A stretch of 23,444 nt of DNA from Branchiostoma floridae (taxonomy: Eukaryota; Chordata; Leptocardii; Amphioxiformes; Branchiostomatidae). Of this stretch, positions 20,801 to 23,444 are shown in pieces. Each line of letters opens with the position of its first letter. Position 1 is the first letter of the stretch. Below the pieces are notes generated by a model. The model was not told the origin of the DNA and ran no database searches. It saw nothing but the letters and a program-made list of their open reading frames with translations. Where the stretch lies: assembly GCF_000003815.2 (NCBI RefSeq), contig NC_049991.1, positions 19,089,604 through 19,113,047 on the forward strand, given 5' to 3'. A program made the translations under genes and the position numbers.

Positions 20801-21256
20801 AACCTTCATCCAGAAAAGCGCCACGCCAGGTTGCCATTTGACACCAAATTTGTATTACACTGAAAACGAGGCGTCTAAACCGGAAGTTCCACTGCATTGA
20901 TATAATAAGCTGCCAGGGGGGCCAATAATCACTTCGAGGTCCTACCCACTTACCAAATATCAAGACAAGTCATTTAGGTATTCTCAAGTTATGCTCTTCA
21001 TCAATGCAACATATATATATATATATAACGTTACATACAAATGTTATAAAAACATAAGCTTGACGAAGGCAAGAAGATGATATTATATAATACTATGATA
21101 TAGCCAGAAGACACACATGTTTAGAAATCATTCTTACCTCCGAGTCATACACCTGACTCCCGGTGTTCTTGGGATCTTGCAGCTCAGACTCCAGAGCGCC
21201 AAGGCTGGACAGATCTTCGATTGGTTCAAACATCTCACCGCTGGGAAATTCCACTT
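5829..21256 (-). CDS. Multi-exon gene (3' part, 18 exons): tandem Hedgehog/M15-fold domain protein
   Basis: Eighteen exons with consensus GT donors and AG acceptors join into one frame of 927 complete residues ending in TAG; every splice phase agrees with its neighbour. Three domains share the Hedgehog-N/DD-peptidase fold pattern: D1 (about 50-170) and D3 (about 450-605) resemble M15-type peptidases, and D2 (about 240-395) resembles the Hedgehog N-terminal domain. Catalytic and zinc residues are mostly replaced, so enzyme activity is unlikely. Seven N-x-S/T sequons (N415, N426, N447, N508, N569, N592, N847) suggest secretion, but no signal peptide is visible because the 5' end lies beyond the window. 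There is no Hedgehog autoprocessing (Hint) domain. The biological role is unknown. Homology is judged by eye from remembered family motifs, not from a search. The exon structure is secure; the domain naming is good for D2 and moderate for D1 and D3. Confidence 0.88.
5990..6096. repeat. GTTGTT/TTATTGTTGTTT simple repeat in intron 17
   Basis: Repeats of GTTGTTGTTTATTGTTGTTT from about 6028 to 6091. Confidence 0.85.
6545..6698. mobile_element. Foldback/MITE-like element in intron 17
   Basis: Arms of about 50 bp: AGTCTCCAAACAGACCCTACG at left pairs with CGTAGAGTCTGCTTGGAGACT at right, and CAAAGCTGGCAA with TTGCCAGCTTTG inside. Total about 154 bp. Confidence 0.75.
6755..6923 (-). CDS. Exon 17 (840-895): C-terminal region, unknown
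   Basis: 169 nt, phase 0 start and phase 1 end, acceptor CCTCCCCCAG, donor GTAAGATG. Alternating hydrophobic strands ([26 protein letters not shown]) suggest a beta-rich fold. Sequon N847 and a single C877. No family recognised. Confidence 0.86.
7616..7806 (-). CDS. Exon 16 (split 776 to 839): C-terminal region, unknown
   Basis: 191 nt, phase 1 start and phase 0 end, acceptor TGTTCACAG, donor [26 protein letters not shown] then a helix-like segment ([18 protein letters not shown]). No family recognised. Two fragments of its start lie in the upstream intron. Confidence 0.83.
7897..8020 (-). pseudogene. Two shards of the 5' end of exon 16
   Basis: 7987-8020 encodes a diverged [11 protein letters not shown] like [10 protein letters not shown]. 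7897-7910 keeps only SIEEL and then stops. Neither has a usable acceptor-donor pair. Confidence 0.65.
8666..8842 (-). CDS. Exon 15 (718-775): C-terminal region, unknown
   Basis: 177 nt, phase 1 to phase 1, acceptor TTTGCCCCCGCAG, donor GTTAGT. Aromatic-rich ([16 protein letters not shown]) with C727, C761 and C765; the C-x3-C pair (ACRDHC) sits near its end. No family recognised. Confidence 0.84.
8931..9143. mobile_element. MITE-like element in intron 14
   Basis: Ends ATAAGCC / GGCTTAT. Arms of about 65 bp each share AGAGATCA, GCATGTGCGG and TAGGTAATATGTCAAAGGC in inverted orientation. 213 bp. Confidence 0.8.
9141..9287. mobile_element. Second foldback element, adjacent
   Basis: CGACGTTTCGGTGAC (9151-9165) and the following TCTGCCAC are inverted at 9243-9278 (GTGGCAGATGGTCACCGAAACGTCGG). 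It shares its left border with the preceding element's right end. Confidence 0.7.
9667..9738 (+). tRNA. tRNA-Gln (anticodon CTG)
   Basis: 72 nt with a closed acceptor stem (GGTTCCA/TGGAACC), anticodon stem CAGGA/TCCTG and loop CTCTGAA (anticodon CTG at 9700-9702), a standard A-box (TGGTGTAATGGTTAG) and B-box (GAGTTCAAATC). A T-run pol III terminator follows at about 9752. It lies in intron 14 of the minus-strand gene, opposite in orientation. Confidence 0.96.
9856..9927 (-). tRNA. tRNA-Gln (anticodon TTG)
   Basis: 72 nt, same acceptor and T arms as the neighbouring gene, but with an anticodon arm CTGGG/TCCAG and loop CTTTGAA (anticodon TTG, complement at 9892-9894). Seven T's follow a few bases after its 3' end. 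It converges with the CTG gene 117 bp away. Confidence 0.95.
10037..10345. repeat. Dispersed repeat, two partial copies in intron 14
   Basis: 10087-10122 and 10302-10345 share CTAACCGAAG..., TTCCACAGGA.TGAAGTGAGG. The segment ATTTAACGTTCTATCCAAGG (10271-10290) recurs at 15590-15609. Possibly the tail of a SINE family. The exon-14 shard lies between the copies. Confidence 0.65.
10189..10228 (-). pseudogene. Shard of the 3' end of exon 14
   Basis: 40 nt reading [14 protein letters not shown], as in the end of exon 14, followed by a donor-like GTTGGTAA. No exon 5' half or acceptor is present. Confidence 0.75.
10417..10544. mobile_element. Foldback/MITE-like element near exon 14
   Basis: Arms 10417-10460 and 10501-10544 (TACTCTCCAAACAGAGG..GGGGAAAATCG and complement) match the family at 186-424. 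Its right edge is about 20 nt from the donor of exon 14. Confidence 0.75.
10565..10673 (-). CDS. Exon 14 (681-716): Cys-rich start of C-terminal region
   Basis: 109 nt, phase 0 start and phase 1 end, donor [23 protein letters not shown] then [12 protein letters not shown] with C707-x3-C711-x2-C714. I do not recognise the domain. The GCF tripeptide recalls the Hedgehog autocleavage site, but no Hint motifs follow. A 40-nt copy of its 3' end lies downstream at 10189-10228. Confidence 0.84.
11136..11207 (-). tRNA. tRNA-Gln (anticodon CTG), second copy
   Basis: 72 nt, nearly identical to the plus-strand copy at 9667 (one difference seen in the T loop); anticodon CTG. A six-T terminator lies about 9 nt past the end. 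Located in intron 13, same strand as the host gene. Confidence 0.95.
11339..11622. repeat. GAT/AAT and CA-type simple repeats in intron 13
   Basis: GATGATAATGATGATGATG at 11338 onward, CACACAGAAACGCACACAG around 11504-11540, and GATAATGATAATAAT around 11578-11612, next to the donor of exon 13. Confidence 0.85.
11635..11843 (-). CDS. Exon 13 (split 611 to 680): charged linker
   Basis: 209 nt, phase 1 start and phase 0 end, donor GTAAAC. It encodes [16 protein letters not shown], then a six-arginine run ([14 protein letters not shown]) and a Cys-containing tail (C659, C670). The Arg/Glu stretch is GC-rich and low-complexity; it could be a basic cleavage or binding site, but this is only a guess. 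Five degenerate copies of its 5' part lie upstream. Confidence 0.82.
11900..12522 (-). pseudogene. Five tandem shards of the 5' end of exon 13
   Basis: Partial exon copies begin at acceptors 12522, 12403, 12318, 12165 and 12012; the true exon begins at 11843. The copies at 12318, 12165 and 12012 keep [15 protein letters not shown] and about 25 codons. The one at 12403 keeps only the first few codons, and the one at 12522 has an in-frame TAG. Two neighbouring units are almost identical 153-bp repeats. Each is followed by GAAT/GAAG-rich simple sequence instead of the exon's 3' half and donor. Confidence 0.85.
12704..12847 (-). CDS. Exon 12 (564-610): end of D3
   Basis: 144 nt, phase 1 to phase 1, acceptor TATCCCCCAG, donor GTGAGC. 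With the end of exon 11 it reads [18 protein letters not shown], resembling the 'GIGxYxxxxFVHVD' end strand of M15 peptidases, where the ligand His is replaced by D574 and the Asp by R576. Sequons N569 and N592. It ends [12 protein letters not shown], parallel to [13 protein letters not shown] of exon 4, with the same phase-1 boundary creating a Glu. Confidence 0.88.
12855..12900. repeat. GAAT simple repeat beside exon 12
   Basis: GAATGAATGAAT-type tract directly upstream (on the minus strand) of the exon 12 acceptor. Confidence 0.85.
13349..13579 (-). CDS. Exon 11 (487-562): core of D3
   Basis: 231 nt, phase 1 to phase 1, acceptor TTGTATTACAG, donor [17 protein letters not shown] is the core strand. 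[13 protein letters not shown] resembles the M15 zinc motif HxxGxAxD: H517 is kept but R524 replaces the Asp. [17 protein letters not shown] matches the last helix of exon 3. Three partial upstream copies of its 5' part precede it. This is the only copy with the full length and a proper donor, so it is taken as the functional exon. Confidence 0.87.
13580..13940 (-). pseudogene. Three tandem shards of the 5' end of exon 11
   Basis: Copies of intron edge, acceptor and the first 25-28 codons of exon 11 ([19 protein letters not shown]) with acceptors at 13934, 13814 and 13691, spaced 120, 123 and 112 bp before the true acceptor at 13579. The first reads into a TGA directly after DPY. The third lacks 8 nt and is frame-shifted. 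All keep an AG acceptor, but none has a clear in-frame donor. They are decoy or relic exons. Confidence 0.85.
14204..14342 (-). CDS. Exon 10 (440-485): start of M15-like domain D3
   Basis: 139 nt, phase 0 start and phase 1 end, acceptor [28 protein letters not shown] closely parallels [18 protein letters not shown] of exon 2. Sequon N447. The helix that follows ([16 protein letters not shown]) fits the helix before the GYR/GYL strand of the M15 fold. Confidence 0.88.
14468..14600 (+). mobile_element. Putative tRNA-derived SINE fragment in intron 9
   Basis: An A-box-like GTAACGGTAAGGTGCTTGCC and a B-box-like GTGTTCTAATCCTG lie about 35 bp apart, followed by GAGCCCTTGGGAGATTC, as in SINE tRNA-related heads. 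Confidence 0.55.
14755..14937. repeat. Long CA/CG microsatellite in intron 9
   Basis: About 180 bp of (CA)n with a CGCGCGCGCGCGC core. ORFs across it on both strands are artefacts. Confidence 0.97.
15016..15200 (-). CDS. Exon 9 (379-439): end of D2 plus linker
   Basis: 185 nt, phase 1 start and phase 0 end, acceptor [21 protein letters not shown] aligns with Hedgehog AHIHCSVKAEN: the first His is kept (H380), and the third zinc ligand (SHH H183) is replaced by L382. The following [12 protein letters not shown] ... DSDKR linker is acidic, carries sequons N415 and N426, and parallels exon 1. Confidence 0.88.
15340..15684. repeat. Dispersed repeat reaching the donor of exon 8
   Basis: 15590-15609 (ATTTAACGTTCTATCCAAGG) and 15617-15672 (CTAATCGAAAC.. 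GAGTAAAGTGGAGAAAG) match blocks at 10271-10345. The repeat-like sequence ends within a few bases of the exon 8 donor at 15685. Confidence 0.6.
15686..15874 (-). CDS. Exon 8 (split 315 to 377): core of Hedgehog-N-like domain D2
   Basis: 189 nt, phase 1 to phase 1. [12 protein letters not shown] and [17 protein letters not shown] match the most conserved Hedgehog blocks (VKLRVTEGWDED and [17 protein letters not shown]). H341 aligns with the first zinc ligand (mouse SHH H141), but K348 replaces the second (D148). E321 and D324 align with calcium-site residues E127 and D130; P326 stands where D132 is expected. E375 aligns with SHH E177. A dispersed repeat abuts the donor. Confidence 0.9.
16369..16451 (-). 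CDS. Exon 7 (288-314): D2 helix
   Basis: 83 nt, phase 2 start and phase 1 end, donor [20 protein letters not shown] corresponds to the Hedgehog segment of the form GADRLMTxRCKDKLN. The exon ends DEFSG, which joins to VKLKV in exon 8 in the same way as Hedgehog QWPG-VKLRV. Confidence 0.87.
16686..16817 (-). CDS. Exon 6 (244-286): start of Hedgehog-N-like domain D2 with Cys-bearing insertion
   Basis: 132 nt, phase 2 to phase 2. The acceptor CCTCAAG was chosen over the nearby ACCCAG because only it keeps frame with exon 5. [19 protein letters not shown] matches the Hedgehog segment of the form LTxNYNPDIIFKDEENTGA. E257 and E258 correspond to the two consecutive calcium-binding glutamates of Sonic hedgehog. 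About 25 residues follow with C264, C272 and C275 and no counterpart in Hedgehog. Confidence 0.87.
17181..17250 (+). other. Exon-like fragment on the plus strand (weak)
   Basis: 70 nt between an AG (GTGTGACAG) and a GT (GTATAT), reading [20 protein letters not shown]. The KLVCY stretch resembles the first strand of GH18 chitinase domains, but the usual N-W follow-up is absent and no other exon is seen. It adjoins the foldback element and may be a captured fragment. Low certainty. Confidence 0.25.
17250..17602. mobile_element. Large foldback with two near-perfect hairpins, beside exon 5
   Basis: Hairpin 1 (17365-17415) has 24-bp arms and a 3-nt loop. Hairpin 2 (17425-17485) has 24-bp arms and a 13-nt loop. 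Outer arms also pair: GGCGCCAGCAAACCGCCTCTTG (17274-17295) with the complement near 17534-17555, and CACCATCAGTTC with GAACTGATGGTG. The right edge stops a few bases from the exon 5 donor. Confidence 0.8.
17606..17750 (-). CDS. Exon 5 (split residue 195 to 242): acidic linker leading into D2
   Basis: 145 nt, phase 1 start and phase 2 end, donor GTACAC. Rich in Pro, Glu and Asp (for example [16 protein letters not shown]), so probably a disordered linker. It ends VEDFK, and the DFK plus the next exon's RLT align with the 'FKELT' lead-in of the Hedgehog N-terminal domain. A large foldback element abuts its donor. Confidence 0.87.
18151..18233 (-). pseudogene. Partial copy ('shard') of the 3' end of exon 4
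   Basis: 83 nt nearly identical to 18285-18367, offset 134 bp. It covers the last third of exon 4 (ending in a copy of GQIDETY), the donor (now GTGAGG) and about 20 nt of intron. The 5' half of the exon is missing. A possible acceptor (GGCCACAG) lies just upstream, but using it would break the frame. It is most likely a non-coding relic of a local duplication. Confidence 0.8.
18304..18466 (-). CDS. Exon 4 (residues 141-194): end of D1
   Basis: 163 nt, phase 0 start and phase 1 end, donor GTAAGG, acceptor [25 protein letters not shown] parallels [14 protein letters not shown] in exon 12, the strand that carries the final zinc ligand in active M15 enzymes; no His is present here. The last 64 nt and the intron beyond the donor are duplicated at 18151-18233. 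Confidence 0.88.
18545..18782 (+). mobile_element. Putative tRNA-derived SINE in intron 3
   Basis: An A-box-like TGGTCCAGTGGTTAGCGG at 18553 and a B-box-like GAGTTCGATTAC at 18600-18611, 37 bp apart, followed by a non-tRNA body with GGACGGGACGTTAAGC. The anticodon arm does not fold like a functional tRNA. Confidence 0.7.
18985..19146 (-). CDS. Exon 3 (residues 87-140): core strands of D1
   Basis: 162 nt, phase 0 to phase 0. It begins VVIAEGYR, matching the conserved 'vvItSGYR' strand of M15 peptidases. The TGAAAVI stretch (107-113) stands where M15 enzymes have the zinc motif HxxGxAxD. The histidine position is L105 and the aspartate position V112, so the metal site is absent. The exon ends in a hydrophobic helix ([16 protein letters not shown]) that matches the second half of exon 11. 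Confidence 0.88.
19587..19800. mobile_element. MITE-like inverted repeat in intron 2
   Basis: Left end TGATGCGTAGGTCACATTTC and CCAAACCGGGGCCCG pair with right end CGGGCCCCGGTTTGG and GAAATCTGACCTATGCATTA; an inner pair is GGGAACGAAAA / TTTTTCGTTCCC. 214 bp. Confidence 0.8.
19863..20141 (+). other. Unassigned 92-codon ORF in intron 1
   Basis: [20 protein letters not shown]... with a KRRRRKKG tail. Plausible composition, but no family recognised, and its 3' end overlaps exon 2 on the other strand. Possibly a transposon remnant or chance. Confidence 0.2.
20089..20229 (-). CDS. Exon 2 (residues 40-86): start of M15-like domain D1
   Basis: 141 nt, phase 0 to phase 0, donor GTAAGGGA, acceptor TACCCAG. 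It contains [15 protein letters not shown] and then a helix-like [15 protein letters not shown]. The D-F-K-x-P-x-x-R-Y-F-R motif recurs in exon 10, showing an internal duplication. In M15-type peptidases a similar 'RYxRLxPELxxxLQxLR' helix precedes the GYR strand, which here follows in exon 3. Confidence 0.87.
20230..21137. other. Intron 1, remainder: no gene recognised
   Basis: AT-rich with a short (AT)n run at about 21010-21026 and a GAAGAAGAAG patch near 20502-20515. Confidence 0.6.
21138..21256 (-). CDS. Exon 1 of visible gene (residues 1-39): linker after a predicted upstream Hedgehog-like domain
   Basis: The acceptor CTACACAG and donor GTAAGAAT bound 119 nt, which start in phase 1 and end in phase 0. 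The acidic peptide begins VEFPSGEMF and ends VYDSE. It parallels exon 9 ([10 protein letters not shown] ... LFDSDK), which directly follows the Hedgehog-like domain D2. This suggests that a further Hedgehog-like domain is encoded upstream, outside the window. There is no start codon, so this is an internal exon. Confidence 0.85.
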
Positions 21257-21710
21257 CTGTGTAGGGGGTAAAGAGAGGGGTACAGATGAAAATAAAAAAA
21301 AGAAGCACCCTTGAGAATCGTCAAGCATTTTTTAAGTATCAACTAGTTACACCAAAGAAATTATCTCTGATTCACCGGGATTTCGTTCTTTGTCAATTTG
21401 CCAGTAGGTTGGTTTTCAGAACACGAATTCTGAATGTTTCAAAGCTTTTTGCTTGATTAAAGAAAGTCCCATTTGTTACACGCATTTCTTTCTGTGTCGT
21501 TAGGTACCCTCTGCATGTAAATAGTTCCAATGTACAGGACAATTTATTGAATTACAGTGGCTTTACTTTGGTGCATTAATTATGGTGGTCTATTCAATCC
21601 ACCCTGTTGACTCTAAGGGCGGACATTCTGGCGACATTGTAAACCTTTATCACAGCTGACACTCACAATGTAATGGAGCGTTCCTGTAGAACACTGTAGA
21701 AGTATAGCGA

Positions 21711-21900
21711 ACAAATAGAACCTCCTGTTCTAAATTTGTTTCGAACACCTCGATTTTTAGGGAACTCTCCCGTCGAACACCATTTCCAACAAAACAAATA
21801 GAACCCCCTGTCCTATTTCGAACACCTCGGTTCTTAGGGAACGTTCCCTTCGAACACCATTTCGAACAAATAGAACCCCATGTTCTATTTAGAACACCTA
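21711..21900. repeat. Three tandem units of about 72-83 bp
   Basis: Units start at 21711, 21794 and 21866 with ACAAATAGAACC and contain CGAACACCTCG, TTAGGGAAC and CGAACACCATTTC. Confidence 0.85.
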
Positions 21901-23444
21901 GGCCTGCGCCCAAAACAGCGCCAGTAAGACAGAAATGGCCAACGATAAAGGGTAACTTTATGCCTTCTCAGTGTTGAATGCACCCACTGAGAAAGTTGTT
22001 TCGGGAGAAGAGAGGTCAGAGGTCGTCTCCCAAGGGAGACGGGTTTTCGAGCGCTCTTACGCTTACGATCGCTTATTCCATACAATTTCAAAGTCTTGAG
22101 GTGCTATATTAGACAATCGTGTGTCGGAGATATCCAAGACCACACTGTGCCTCCCACGAGCCGGTAAACAAGCTGGAGAGGCGCAGACGGACTGAGAAAA
22201 GCCGATAGTGCGGCGGAAAGTTGGATCATGGCGACCGCCATGACACATCCCTCGAGCTACGCGCAGGCAGCAGCAACAACAGGCCCTGTAACAAAATCAC
22301 GGGAAGAGACTGCTGGATCTAACGTGAGGTCGGGCTGCAAACCCCTGTTCTTCATGGAGAGGGATGTTCATGAGGTATCTCAGAACGAGCCGTACTTTTC
22401 CAACGTCGAGGTGTATAAAGCAATTAGTCGCGTCATTGATGGCTCCAAAATTCTAGGCATCCAGCAGGTGAGAAGTATGTGGCGAATTTACTTAAGTGAA
22501 ATCGCCGATCGAGCAAAACTACTCGTGTCTGGATTTAATGTTCGCAACAAACATGTCGACCTACGAGATGTACATCCTTTTCGACAGAACGAGGGAGTAC
22601 GCATCACAGTCAAGGATGTACCACTTTCCGTTGACGATAGTGTTGTTGCAGAGGGCCTAAGAAGATACGGCGCCAAGCTTCTGGGACCGCTCAGGCGCGA
22701 GAGGTTAAGAGTAGATGGCCGCTTAACCAACTGTGAAACCGGAGACAGATTTGGTTATATGCAAGAGCCTGCTACTCCGGCAGATAACATTCCTAGGAAC
22801 GTCGAGTTGGCAGGACGCTGGAGGGCTCGGATTTTCTATCGAGACCAGACGAACGACAGAAACTGCTCAAAGTGCCTTGGTAAAGGACACCTGAAGAGAG
22901 ATTGCACCTCTGAGTGGAGATGCTCACAGTGCAATAAACTAGGGCACAAGCGAGCTGACTGTAGCGGAGTTGTAGCCTCTACAGGCGAAAACAGTCTTGA
23001 GACAGGAGCTGAAGTGAGGGGTGCTGTATCTGCCTCTGAGGGCTACTCCTGTGAAGACGCAGACACTGAACCTGAACGGAGCGCAGCGGCAAGACAAAGC
23101 CAGATCACTGACTTTACTGTTGCGGCTAGCAAAAAGAAGAACAAAAAAGACCAACAGAGACCTGGGGGCCAGAAGTCGACAGGGTCTAGGGTGACTAGAA
23201 GTAGCAGTCGACAACAGCCCAATAGCAGACAGATACAACAGAGTCGGAAGGAAGCAGCAGGTGTCCAGCCCAGCAGACAGGTGCAGGCACCTGACCCACG
23301 AGTAATGGAGCTGATAGAGGCCGGACGGCACTCTTGGAGCAGCCCCCCGGGGTCTGATGCCACAGGATCAACGCTTACAAGCTCAAGTGAAGATGACGCA
23401 TAGGCTAAACTTCATGGACTTATGATTGTGAGTTTCTTTTTGTC
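21900..23444 (+). mobile_element. 5' part of a non-LTR retrotransposon, truncated by window end
   Basis: Contains the intact ORF1 and about 0.3 kb of putative 5' UTR; the exact 5' end is not visible. Whether it lies in an intron of the minus-strand gene or beyond it cannot be decided here. Confidence 0.6.
22228..23403 (+). CDS. ORF1 of a non-LTR retrotransposon (CCHC zinc-knuckle protein)
   Basis: 391 codons from an ATG in good context (ATCATGG) to TAG. The start MATAMTHPSSYAQAAA is typical of retroelement ORF1/gag-like proteins. Residues about 110-175 (VRITVKDVPLSVDDSVVAEGLRR...) look RRM-like. Two perfect CX2CX4HX4C knuckles follow: CSKCLGKGHLKRDC and CSQCNKLGHKRADC. The tail is Ser/Lys/Arg/Gln-rich and probably disordered. 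Such proteins bind the element's RNA. A candidate ORF2 ATG lies at 23422, but the window ends. The clade (L1/Tx1, CR1 or other) cannot be told from ORF1 alone. The frame is intact, which suggests recent activity. Confidence 0.85.
   Translation: MATAMTHPSSYAQAAATTGPVTKSREETAGSNVRSGCKPLFFMERDVHEVSQNEPYFSNVEVYKAISRVIDGSKILGIQQVRSMWRIYLSEIADRAKLLVSGFNVRNKHVDLRDVHPFRQNEGVRITVKDVPLSVDDSVVAEGLRRYGAKLLGPLRRERLRVDGRLTNCETGDRFGYMQEPATPADNIPRNVELAGRWRARIFYRDQTNDRNCSKCLGKGHLKRDCTSEWRCSQCNKLGHKRADCSGVVASTGENSLETGAEVRGAVSASEGYSCEDADTEPERSAAARQSQITDFTVAASKKKNKKDQQRPGGQKSTGSRVTRSSSRQQPNSRQIQQSRKEAAGVQPSRQVQAPDPRVMELIEAGRHSWSSPPGSDATGSTLTSSSEDDA

Noticed and set aside
5829-21256. Canonical Hedgehog gene
   Set aside because: No Hint/autoprocessing domain, no signal peptide in view, and 18 exons with extra modules; only D2 resembles Hedgehog.
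22228-23403. Part of the minus-strand gene or a cellular CCHC protein
   Set aside because: It is on the plus strand, intronless, and has the start, knuckles and tail typical of retroelement ORF1; domestication cannot be fully excluded.

Overview
The window looks like nuclear DNA of an invertebrate deuterostome, most plausibly amphioxus (Branchiostoma). The reasons are many short exons with GT/AG splice sites, eukaryotic tRNA-Gln genes with internal promoters, tRNA-derived SINEs, numerous short foldback elements, long tandem repeats, and a 100-N scaffold gap. The species call is inference; nothing in the sequence proves it.

The main gene lies on the minus strand. Eighteen consecutive exons (21256 down to a TAG stop at 5829) join with matching splice phases into one open frame of 927 complete residues. 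This is the 3' part of a larger gene, because the first visible exon starts with a phase-1 acceptor and has no start codon. The encoded protein (residues numbered here from the first complete codon, V1) appears to be a tandem array of Hedgehog/DD-peptidase (M15) fold domains. D1 (about 50-170) resembles the M15 peptidase type. D2 (about 240-395) is a clear relative of the Hedgehog N-terminal signalling domain. D3 (about 450-605) is a second M15-like copy. An acidic, polybasic linker and a C-terminal region I do not recognise (681-927) follow. Zinc-ligand positions are largely lost, so these look like non-catalytic relatives. Seven N-glycosylation sequons suggest a secreted or extracellular protein.

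Layout. 1-5828: no convincing gene. It holds foldback elements, 71-bp and about 190-bp tandem repeats, a 1.5-kb putative hAT-type non-autonomous element (1983-3522, with 8-bp target duplications) carrying a 60-bp minisatellite, CA microsatellites and further inverted repeats. 5829-21256: the gene above. Three tRNA-Gln genes (two CTG, one TTG) sit in its introns, with SINEs, MITE-like foldbacks and an unusual set of partial copies of its own exon edges ('exon shards') beside six of the eighteen exons. 21257-22227: intron or upstream sequence with a 3-unit tandem repeat. 22228-23403: plus-strand ORF1 of a non-LTR retrotransposon with an RRM-like region and two CCHC zinc knuckles; ORF2 would begin at the window edge.

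The observation most worth following is the array of Hedgehog-fold domains outside a canonical Hedgehog gene, with degraded metal sites, together with the repeated partial duplication of the gene's exon edges.
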